Part shown: piece by piece, positions 25,187 to 32,811 of the stretch
Layout of the letters: the number at the start of each line of letters is the position of its first letter
Position numbering within the stretch: position 1 is the stretch's first letter
Source: Bacteroidaceae bacterium
GTDB lineage: Bacteria > Bacteroidota > Bacteroidia > Bacteroidales > Barnesiellaceae_A
Direction of reading: 5' to 3'
Length of the DNA: 51,910 nucleotides
NCBI GenBank assembly: GCA_017532725.1
Contig: JAFXIZ010000027.1
Span: 1-51,910 of the forward strand
Translations under genes and position numbers: made by a program
Notes under the pieces: generated by a model
The model's input: only the letters and a program-made list of their open reading frames with translations
Told to the model about the DNA's origin: nothing
The model's database searches: none

Positions 25187-28100
25187 TTATCGTACTACAA
25201 CCTTAACAACCAACTTAGCCGACTTAACAATGTAGATGCCGGGGGCAAGTTGTACGTTATATTCGGTTTCTGCCGATGTGTGAACGAGGATACCGTTTGT
25301 AGTGTATATAGCAACCTCGACAGCATTGGGGTTGATAACCGAGATACCGTTTTGATAGTAGTAAGCATCAAATTCTCTGTTGTAACGCTCAACGCCTTCA
25401 ACCGAGCCATCGACCTTCTTCGATACCGATACGTCGTAGAGGTATAGATACTCTTGCCAAGCATCGGAATAGGCTCTGAATCCGTAGTAATATACACCCG
25501 ATTGAGGAACGGTAAAGTCAATAGAGTAAACTTCGACAGTTCCATCATCATCGATAGCAGGTAATTGGGGTTGATCCATCAAGAGAATAGCTTGACCTTG
25601 AGGAGTCTTAGCACTACCCAAATGCACGCTCATCGACTCGAGATAGTCGGGGTCGGTAGAGAAAGCCGAGAACTTAAGTGTATAAATATCCCCAACAAAG
25701 TACTCGATAGGAGGCGAAATCATCCAATCATCGGCAGCGAGTTGATAGTTGAATGGGTAGAATGCAGCACCTGTAGTTTCATCCCACATCCAAGAGTAGA
25801 AGTCTTCATTGGCATCAATGATAGTATAATAGTTGAACATATCATTGTACGAATTGAAGATACCACCATAAGGGGGCAATAGAGGAGCACCAACAACGAC
25901 ATCGTTTGAAACAGCACCCTTAACTCGCTCGCCCTCGCTGCAAGAGTAAATTACATAGTAATATCTTGTCATATCCTCGCCAAGTGTTTCTTCGAAACGA
26001 TTAACTGTAAGTCCTGTTGCAACAGTTACTTCATCGGGGTAACGAACGACATCGTATGAGAGTTTGCTTTCATCATATACACCGCCGTTTACGCCCAACT
26101 CAGGTGCGTCCCAAGTGAGAACAACGTTTCTTTCGAGGTCATCGACCAAAAGTATATTGACAGGCTCGGCAGGCTTGTCGAATCCGACAAGTATTGTGTA
26201 ACTGATGGCAGGACTATATCCGTAAGTATTGTAAGCGACAAACGAGAGGTTGTGAATACCTTCGGTAGCGGTATGCTCGATAGTAACCACTTCGCCGGGT
26301 TGAGCAGTACCTACATACATAATGCTGTCTTTGTCGATATTTACTATTTGATAGTCAACAGGGGCATCCAAGGCATCGCCACTGTAAGATGTGGCAGGAA
26401 CAGTAAATTTGATTTCACCTTCAAGAGAGCCTACAGCATCGGGGGTGTAAGAAATGTTTGTGACAATATTGGGAGCGCCTAAGTTAGGTTCAACAAAGAA
26501 AGCACCACTGATAGCAAAAACGTCGTCGCGCCAAGTTTGCAACACAGCATTTGCACTGAGCGTATTCAATTCAAAGAGTGCGCCATATTGTGCGCCAAGA
26601 GCAGAACTTGAACTACCGAAGAACCAATATAGTTTACCTGTTTGATTATTGAAGAAGAGCGACTGACGCATCTTGAAGTTAATCAACATATCGTTGGGCA
26701 TCATATTGAGGCCTGTAATTTGACCAATGGCAGCAACAAAACCTGTTTCTTTGTTGATACGTGCCAAATATTGTACTTGGTCGCCTGTAACATTATCTTC
26801 GGTCATATATACACCGTACAACTCGCCTTGCACATTACATCCTATGGCAAGAAAACGTTTACGATAGTCAAGTTTATCGCCAACGCGAGTCATTGCGCCT
26901 GTAGCAGGGTCAATAACGACCAACCAAGTATCGACATAGTCTTTTACTAAGCCGTAAATTTTGTCGGCAGTAGCATCATAGGCCATTGATATAGTAGTAT
27001 TCTCACAATTATTATTGAGAGTAGTTTCGGACAAGACTTCCATAGTCTTGGCATCGAGTATTCGCCATACGGGATATGCATCTTGATAGTTACCTGTAGC
27101 ATCATATTCGTTGCAATAAATCTTACCATTGTTATAAACGGCACCACCGGCGAGATTTATTTCTTTCAACGGCTTTGTCAAATTAACATAGTATTCGTTG
27201 TTGCGAGGCTCCATACAATATATACCATTGGGGGCTAATGTGTATTGGTCGATTAGTGCATTGGTGAATGCGGCATACAATTCAATACCCTCGGAAGACA
27301 ATCGTTGGTGGTAAGGCACTTCGATAGTCAAGTCGCCATTGATATTGTCCGGAAGGATGTTTTCAGGTTCTTCTTCATAAACCAATTCCTCATCGGCAAC
27401 ATCATCGCTCGACTCAACAATATTAATAGTGACATTTCTGAGATCGATAAAGTTACCAACTGCTGTGGCGTGGAAAGCAAAATAGTATGTTCCGGCAGTT
27501 TCGACAACGAATTGAGGTGTTTGGAACGTAACAAATCCGTTATGCTCCATATCCTTGTATGTACAAAGGACTTGTGTTTGAGCGGCAGAATTTTGAGCAT
27601 TACCCATTGTTACCTCAAGGTCTGCTTTAAATCCCATAGAGGTTTTAAGTTCGTAAGAGAGGACATATCGTTTACCTAATTCCAACTCATATCCGGGGGT
27701 AATCAACCAATCATTAACACCTTGAAAATAGTAAGGAATAGTTGCAGCACCATATTCATATTTCCACGTTGAATTGTTTTGATCGACATCTTCGACCACC
27801 CAATTTGCGAAATCGGTTTTATTTTTCAAGGGGAATGTATAAATAGGCACCGGGGCACCTTTTACATCGTCGTAATTCAACTCTTTAGTAATCTTTTCGG
27901 CCACATTACCATCCACCATTACAGATACGCCAATGACGTGCTTACCTGAGAAGTTAGTTGGTTTAAAGAGGTACTCGCACTCCTTACCCGGGGCAACGCC
28001 TTCTATATAAGCAACAAGTTCTTCATCTTCATATATGAGAGCATCCATCTTGTCGCTAATGAAAGCATTTTCGGTATCCTTGCGAGGATTGAGCCAGCGA

Positions 28101-28696
28101 ATAGCCACTGTTTGTGCCTCGGGATCCATATTGGCTACCATAGCAGGCACCGGTTGTGGGAACTGACCTTGGGTTTCCTTAATCTCAAGATACTTGAGCG
28201 AAACGATACCGTTGTTGGCTGGCGAAGTAATTTTCATACCCAACACATAACTGCAATCTTGCTCGGCATACAGATGGCAATAGCGAGTAACCATACCACC
28301 TGTCATATTGTAGGTTTCTTCGACAATAGTATTTATCATATCGGCAGGCGTAGCCGAGTTACCGTAACTGATAGTAATCACATCGGCATCGAAAGCACCA
28401 CGTTGTGCAACTGTATATGTCAACAGATAGTGCTTACCCTTTTCGATAGAGAATTGAGGAGAAAAGAGCCAATCCTCGGCAGCACTCTTATTGGCAATGC
28501 CATTATATACATAGCCATTGAGGTTGGCATCTATAGCCCAAGTAGTGCCATCGTTGTTAGAGTCGTGAGCGACCCATCCTTCGGCCACATATCCATCGTT
28601 GAAGTCGGCCGAAAAAACCACATTACCTTCTTGCGCAAACAATGTATTGACAGCAAAGAGTGGCAATAGCAGTGTTAAGAACTTAATTTTTCTCAT
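25187..28696 (-). CDS. Large secreted multidomain protein, choice-of-anchor-J-like domains and type IX C-terminal domain
   Basis: A 1169-residue exported protein. After the signal peptide (to LFA-Q22), at least three jelly-roll modules recur with the diagnostic motif (E/D)DWLxxP: AEDWLFSPQF (about 72-81), NDWLITPGYEL (about 330) and ADDWMISPPIEY (about 1020). Fn3-like units and a segment with PQQ/YncE-like wording (NGKIYCNEYD, DKIYGLVKDY, GELYGVYMTED) lie between, suggesting a small propeller. The end (GISVINPNAVEVAIYTTNGI...LAPGIYIVKS...KVVVR) is a type IX sorting domain. No enzymatic motif is visible; binding to glycan or protein is plausible. It has its own promoter and terminator, so it is a separate unit from the TonB operon. 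Confidence 0.85.
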   Translation of the reverse strand: MRKIKFLTLLLPLFAVNTLFAQEGNVVFSADFNDGYVAEGWVAHDSNNDGTTWAIDANLNGYVYNGIANKSAAEDWLFSPQFSIEKGKHYLLTYTVAQRGAFDADVITISYGNSATPADMINTIVEETYNMTGGMVTRYCHLYAEQDCSYVLGMKITSPANNGIVSLKYLEIKETQGQFPQPVPAMVANMDPEAQTVAIRWLNPRKDTENAFISDKMDALIYEDEELVAYIEGVAPGKECEYLFKPTNFSGKHVIGVSVMVDGNVAEKITKELNYDDVKGAPVPIYTFPLKNKTDFANWVVEDVDQNNSTWKYEYGAATIPYYFQGVNDWLITPGYELELGKRYVLSYELKTSMGFKADLEVTMGNAQNSAAQTQVLCTYKDMEHNGFVTFQTPQFVVETAGTYYFAFHATAVGNFIDLRNVTINIVESSDDVADEELVYEEEPENILPDNINGDLTIEVPYHQRLSSEGIELYAAFTNALIDQYTLAPNGIYCMEPRNNEYYVNLTKPLKEINLAGGAVYNNGKIYCNEYDATGNYQDAYPVWRILDAKTMEVLSETTLNNNCENTTISMAYDATADKIYGLVKDYVDTWLVVIDPATGAMTRVGDKLDYRKRFLAIGCNVQGELYGVYMTEDNVTGDQVQYLARINKETGFVAAIGQITGLNMMPNDMLINFKMRQSLFFNNQTGKLYWFFGSSSSALGAQYGALFELNTLSANAVLQTWRDDVFAISGAFFVEPNLGAPNIVTNISYTPDAVGSLEGEIKFTVPATSYSGDALDAPVDYQIVNIDKDSIMYVGTAQPGEVVTIEHTATEGIHNLSFVAYNTYGYSPAISYTILVGFDKPAEPVNILLVDDLERNVVLTWDAPELGVNGGVYDESKLSYDVVRYPDEVTVATGLTVNRFEETLGEDMTRYYYVIYSCSEGERVKGAVSNDVVVGAPLLPPYGGIFNSYNDMFNYYTIIDANEDFYSWMWDETTGAAFYPFNYQLAADDWMISPPIEYFVGDIYTLKFSAFSTDPDYLESMSVHLGSAKTPQGQAILLMDQPQLPAIDDDGTVEVYSIDFTVPQSGVYYYGFRAYSDAWQEYLYLYDVSVSKKVDGSVEGVERYNREFDAYYYQNGISVINPNAVEVAIYTTNGILVHTSAETEYNVQLAPGIYIVKSAKLVVKVVVR

Positions 28697-28784
28697 AGCT
28701 TTAGTTATTTAAGTGTTTGTGTTTGCTATAAATCTAATGGGGTGAACATCGCGAAAAGACCTCACCGATGTTACAACTCCATTA

Positions 28785-28815
28785 CAAATATAGGCAATAA
28801 TAAAGCGCTATCAAA
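28785..28815 (-). promoter_or_regulatory. Promoter of the 1169-residue secreted protein gene
   Basis: Minus strand TTTG (28815-28812), 19 bp, TATATTTG (28792-28785). Exact consensus with an 89-bp stretch before the ATG. Confidence 0.8.
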
Positions 28816-28867
28816 AAAAAATGTGCAGTGACAATTTTTTTTTGATAATTGTAAACTCTTGCATAAT

Positions 28868-28899
28868 AAACAAGCCTCTGTGCATACAGAGGCTTGTTT
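28868..28899 (-). terminator. Terminator at the end of the TonB/lipoprotein operon
   Basis: AAACAAGCCTCTGT (28868-28881) and its perfect complement at 28886-28899 around GCAT, 21 bp after the last gene's stop. The T-run is short. Confidence 0.8.
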
Positions 28900-28920
28900 A
28901 CTATAGATAGGTGATGTGAA

Positions 28921-30897
28921 TTATCTCATAAGCAAATCGCGTATTTCCCAAGTAGCCGACTCATTGTCGCTACACAAATATTTAAATGCGATGCGTACAT
29001 TGTCTTTCAAATATTCGGCAGGAATAACAATCTCGCCCGATGATACAAAAGTCCAACTTGCACCGTCGGGATAGGTTGTGATTTCGATTTGTTCCCACAC
29101 AGCATCGGTGGGAGTTGTTTCGGTATATTCATCGGTAATCCACAGTGTGTGGTTGGTCTTCAAGTTGGCCAAGTCGCCTTTGTTGATAGCGTGGTCGAAT
29201 GTCAATACCACCTTGTCCTTACCGGCGAGGTTGAGTGCGGGCGATACCAACCAATCTTCGTTGGCGTTGCTACGGCTATTGGCAAAACCCGACATCTTGG
29301 CACCATAGGTAGCATCAGATGTCCAAGTTTGATCGCCCTTAATGCTGAAAGCCTCGAAGCCACCCAAGCCCGAAGTGAAGGGAACATTGAGGATGTCATT
29401 ATCGTCGGCAACTATAGGCTCTTTGCCATATACAGTACCATCGACAATGGCACAAGTTACGTTCTTAAGACCATTGGCACCAAAGTATTTCACCAAATCG
29501 CCATAGAGAAGTACCTCTTTGCCATCCATTGCAGGATTGTCGGGCAAGTTGATACCATTGCGAACTGCTCCCGGTGGAAGTTGTACGGGCATACAAGCAT
29601 CAATAGATGTTGTTGTCGCATCATCGGCAATAAAGATATTTGTACCCTGAGTAGATGTGCCGGGGATATTGAACGGTGCATCAAACTCGGCATCGGCCAT
29701 AGTCGTACCCGAAGATTGTCCTACGATGAATGCTTTAACCCACACCTTGGCACCACTGTTGTTTTGAGCAACAGCCGAAGCAACATTGAAGGGATTTTGG
29801 CGGCTACCGTCGCCCTCACCATCAACGGGAGGTGTAACGGGTGTATCGGGATTGTCGGGAGTTATAACAGAAGCCTCCTTGTCAAGTACCCTAACATTGT
29901 TGAGTTCCCAAGTACAAGCACCCTTTGAAGAAGATGAGTAAACAAAGGCAAACTTGATGCTTGCAGCAGCGGGGAAACCAATCTCGCCCGACGATACGAA
30001 TGTAAAGTTGCCACCGGCAGGATAGTTGGGGATAGCAGCCTCTACCCAATTGGTACCATTATCGATAGTGTAGAACACGCGCATATCTTTCTCCTTGTCG
30101 TTCTTGATATAGTTGGCAGCGTGGTCGAAAATCAAGGTGGCAGGCTTGTTGTTCAATTCGATGGTAGGCGACACGAGCCAACTCTCGGCAACGTAATCTT
30201 TTTGATAGTAAGCCGAAGCCTTGGCACACTTATAGTTGCTTGAGTATTGCCATACGAATGAGAGTCCGGCAGGCAAGTTCTTATCTTCGATAGTGAAATC
30301 GCCCAACGAAGATGTAAATGTTTCAGCAAACAGCACTCCTTCTTCGGGAGTATCGGGGGTATCAACAGCAGGTAATGTACCCAATGTATCGCCATTGAAG
30401 ATGGCTGCTTGAGTCTCTTTCAAACCCGACACGCCGAAGTATTTGGTCAACTTACCATAAAGTTCGACCTCTTTACCGTCGTTTTCGGGGTGAGCAAGCA
30501 GTTCGAGTGCAGTACGCACATCGCCCTTGGGCAACTGTACCACCAAGCAAGCCGAGTGATTGCTCTCATCCTCCTTGGCAGCAAGAAGCACGTTAGTACC
30601 TACGGTAGAAACACCGTCGTCATATACAGCACCTGTAAAGGGTGCGTCGAATTGCGAGTCGTAAGCAATATCGGCACCGGCTACTTGTCCTACGATGTAA
30701 CCTTTCACCCAAGCCGAAGAGTTATCTTGCACCTCAAGGGCTTTAGATACGTTATAGGGATCGGCCAAAGTACCACTACCGGCAGGCTCGATATAGCCAC
30801 CATTTTCCACCTCGGTAAAATCGAATGGCTCAAAGTTGTTGCAAGCGCTCAACAATACTGTTGCCGCAAGCATACTTATATATCCTAATTTTTTCAT
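28921..30897 (-). CDS. Lipoprotein with two DUF6359 (OB-like) plus beta-sandwich modules
   Basis: A 658-residue surface or periplasmic lipoprotein (lipobox LLSA-C19). It contains the same two-part module twice. First, an OB-fold-like DUF6359 domain (DPYNVSKALEVQD, WVKGYIVGQ near residue 65; NPFNVASAVAQNN, WVKAFIVGQ near 387). Second, a jelly-roll ending in a W-E-(L/I) strand (ESWLVSPTIEL...CTWELNNVRV; EDWLVSPALNL...ATWEIRDLLMR). A Pro/Asp-rich linker joins the modules. It is the last gene of the TonB-dependent receptor operon, 26 bp after its paralogue. No enzyme motif is seen; ligand capture for the receptor is the likely role, with nucleic acid as a candidate ligand (inference). Confidence 0.82.
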   Translation of the reverse strand: MKKLGYISMLAATVLLSACNNFEPFDFTEVENGGYIEPAGSGTLADPYNVSKALEVQDNSSAWVKGYIVGQVAGADIAYDSQFDAPFTGAVYDDGVSTVGTNVLLAAKEDESNHSACLVVQLPKGDVRTALELLAHPENDGKEVELYGKLTKYFGVSGLKETQAAIFNGDTLGTLPAVDTPDTPEEGVLFAETFTSSLGDFTIEDKNLPAGLSFVWQYSSNYKCAKASAYYQKDYVAESWLVSPTIELNNKPATLIFDHAANYIKNDKEKDMRVFYTIDNGTNWVEAAIPNYPAGGNFTFVSSGEIGFPAAASIKFAFVYSSSSKGACTWELNNVRVLDKEASVITPDNPDTPVTPPVDGEGDGSRQNPFNVASAVAQNNSGAKVWVKAFIVGQSSGTTMADAEFDAPFNIPGTSTQGTNIFIADDATTTSIDACMPVQLPPGAVRNGINLPDNPAMDGKEVLLYGDLVKYFGANGLKNVTCAIVDGTVYGKEPIVADDNDILNVPFTSGLGGFEAFSIKGDQTWTSDATYGAKMSGFANSRSNANEDWLVSPALNLAGKDKVVLTFDHAINKGDLANLKTNHTLWITDEYTETTPTDAVWEQIEITTYPDGASWTFVSSGEIVIPAEYLKDNVRIAFKYLCSDNESATWEIRDLLMR

Positions 30898-30923
30898 TTT
30901 TCTTATGGTTTATAGGATTCTTA

Positions 30924-32780
30924 TTATTGATAAACCTTCACGTTCTTAACCTCCCAAGTACAAGCATTGCTTGAGGTAGATTTATAAACGAAAGCAATTT
31001 GCACATTTTGAGCAGCGGGCAATTCTACGCTACCCGAGGGAACGAATTGGTATTCGCCGGGCGAGTAAGTAGGAATAGCCAACTCCGTCCAAGTAGCACC
31101 ACCATCGACACTGTAATGCAATTGCATCTCTTGTGCATTGTTTTTAGCGAACTTCGATGCGTGCTCAAATGACAATGTAGCAGCCTTACCGTTCAATGCG
31201 ATAGCAGGCGAAATCAACCAACTCTCGGCTTGCAATGCACTACCTTTATAAGCCGAAGCCTTCATACACTTGTAATCGGGTGCAGCACTCCATACATAAG
31301 TAAGTTCGGAGGGCAAAGTTACATCCTTGATGGTGAATGAGCCTTGAGAAGAGAGGAATGATTCTTCAAAGATTACAGCACCTTCGGGAGTTTCTACTGT
31401 AGTGGGGTCAACACCATACACCTCACCATCTACAATAGCGCAACTTACCTCTTTCACACCGGCAGTGCCAAAGTATGAGGTCAACTTACCATAAATAAGA
31501 GCCTCTTTGCTATCCATTTCGGGGTGCTCAACAAGGTTTATAGCACGACGCACAGCACCACTCGGCAATTGTACGGGCATTACTTGTGCAGTAGTATTGG
31601 CATTTACATCATCGGCAATGAGCAAGTTGGTACCATAGGTCTTAATGCTACCATCGTCGTTGGTACCACCTGTGAAGGGTGCATCGTATTGCATATCGGT
31701 ATCCCACTCGTCCGATACCTGACCTACGATATAGGCTTTAATCCAAGCAAACTTGCCATCTTGAACTTGTGTGGCAGAGGCTACGTTGTAGGGATTCTCT
31801 TTGCTGCCGTCACCGTTTCCTGTTATGGGGGTGTCGGGGTCATCATCGCCACCTTCGGGTTTATTGCCCGAGCCGTCGAAGAAGCCTTGTAGGTCGTCGA
31901 GTGTACGGATAGTCAATTGGAACTCACCACTTGAGTCGTCATCGGCCTTATCGTCGTACCAGCCAACAATAGCCACTACATCGCCCCATACATCTTCGGC
32001 AGGAATAGCCATCTCGGCAAAGCGAGCATATTCGCTGGTAGAGATATAGGCCACGTTGCCACTTGCATCGGCAATCTGACGCGATTGGGGATAACCTACG
32101 TTGTAAGTACCGTTGAAAGTAGAGGGAGCAAAAATCTTCTCGGCATCGCGCAGGCTCTCGCCGTCATCGCCAAGGCCTGTAAAGTGTACGTCCTTGATGC
32201 AGATAAGTTTGCTGTGTACAGTAGAGTCGGAAGCAAGCAATTCCTTGATGGTCATTGTATCAACCACAATCTTGCTCACATCGGGAGTACCAATGAGTTG
32301 CATACGCTCAGAGAAGTAGGGATAAGGCACACGACCCGGCTCAACGCGCATTTTCTCATCGTTGAATGACTCAACACCGAGTTGCACCATATCGGCATAG
32401 CGACCGAGTGTAAGTCCGTTACATTGTATTGCAATCTCTTGACCCATAGGGATAGTACCCGAAAGGCTACCGGCATCGACACTCACCTTGAGCGCATCGC
32501 CGTTTTCATCTTGCATAACGAAATATTTGTAGATGTTACCGGCAACGTCGGTACTGATGACACGACCACGAATCACGACATCGCTTTCGATGTTGTTGAC
32601 CGAAAAGAGCGAGTCTTTGACGTCGTATGATACTTTAAACTCTCTGATAGACATAGTAGGTTGCCAAGCATCGCTCTGCGATACTATAACACTATCTTCG
32701 GCAAGTGGCTCGGGCTGACATCCGGTAATGCCCAATCCAAGCACTGCCAACATTGTCCATATATATTTTCTTTGTTTCAT
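30924..32780 (-). CDS. Lipoprotein with DUF5689, DUF6359 and beta-sandwich domains
   Basis: A 618-residue lipoprotein (lipobox GITG-C21). Residues 40-300 fit DUF5689, with OB-fold-like strands VVIRGRVISTDVAGNIYKYF and EIAIQCNGLTLGRYADMVQL. After a Pro/Gly/Asp linker (about 305-335) comes one copy of the DUF6359 plus jelly-roll module also found in the downstream gene (NPYNVASATQVQD, AWIKAYIVGQ, ESWLISPAIAL, CTWEVKNVKVYQ). It lies 31 bp after the TonB-dependent receptor, in the position where a SusD-type capture lipoprotein would stand in a polysaccharide locus, but it has no SusD TPR fold. Likely a surface partner of the receptor. Confidence 0.85.
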   Translation of the reverse strand: MKQRKYIWTMLAVLGLGITGCQPEPLAEDSVIVSQSDAWQPTMSIREFKVSYDVKDSLFSVNNIESDVVIRGRVISTDVAGNIYKYFVMQDENGDALKVSVDAGSLSGTIPMGQEIAIQCNGLTLGRYADMVQLGVESFNDEKMRVEPGRVPYPYFSERMQLIGTPDVSKIVVDTMTIKELLASDSTVHSKLICIKDVHFTGLGDDGESLRDAEKIFAPSTFNGTYNVGYPQSRQIADASGNVAYISTSEYARFAEMAIPAEDVWGDVVAIVGWYDDKADDDSSGEFQLTIRTLDDLQGFFDGSGNKPEGGDDDPDTPITGNGDGSKENPYNVASATQVQDGKFAWIKAYIVGQVSDEWDTDMQYDAPFTGGTNDDGSIKTYGTNLLIADDVNANTTAQVMPVQLPSGAVRRAINLVEHPEMDSKEALIYGKLTSYFGTAGVKEVSCAIVDGEVYGVDPTTVETPEGAVIFEESFLSSQGSFTIKDVTLPSELTYVWSAAPDYKCMKASAYKGSALQAESWLISPAIALNGKAATLSFEHASKFAKNNAQEMQLHYSVDGGATWTELAIPTYSPGEYQFVPSGSVELPAAQNVQIAFVYKSTSSNACTWEVKNVKVYQ

Positions 32781-32811
32781 AGTTGTTTCTGCTTTTATCA
32801 GGTATCACATA

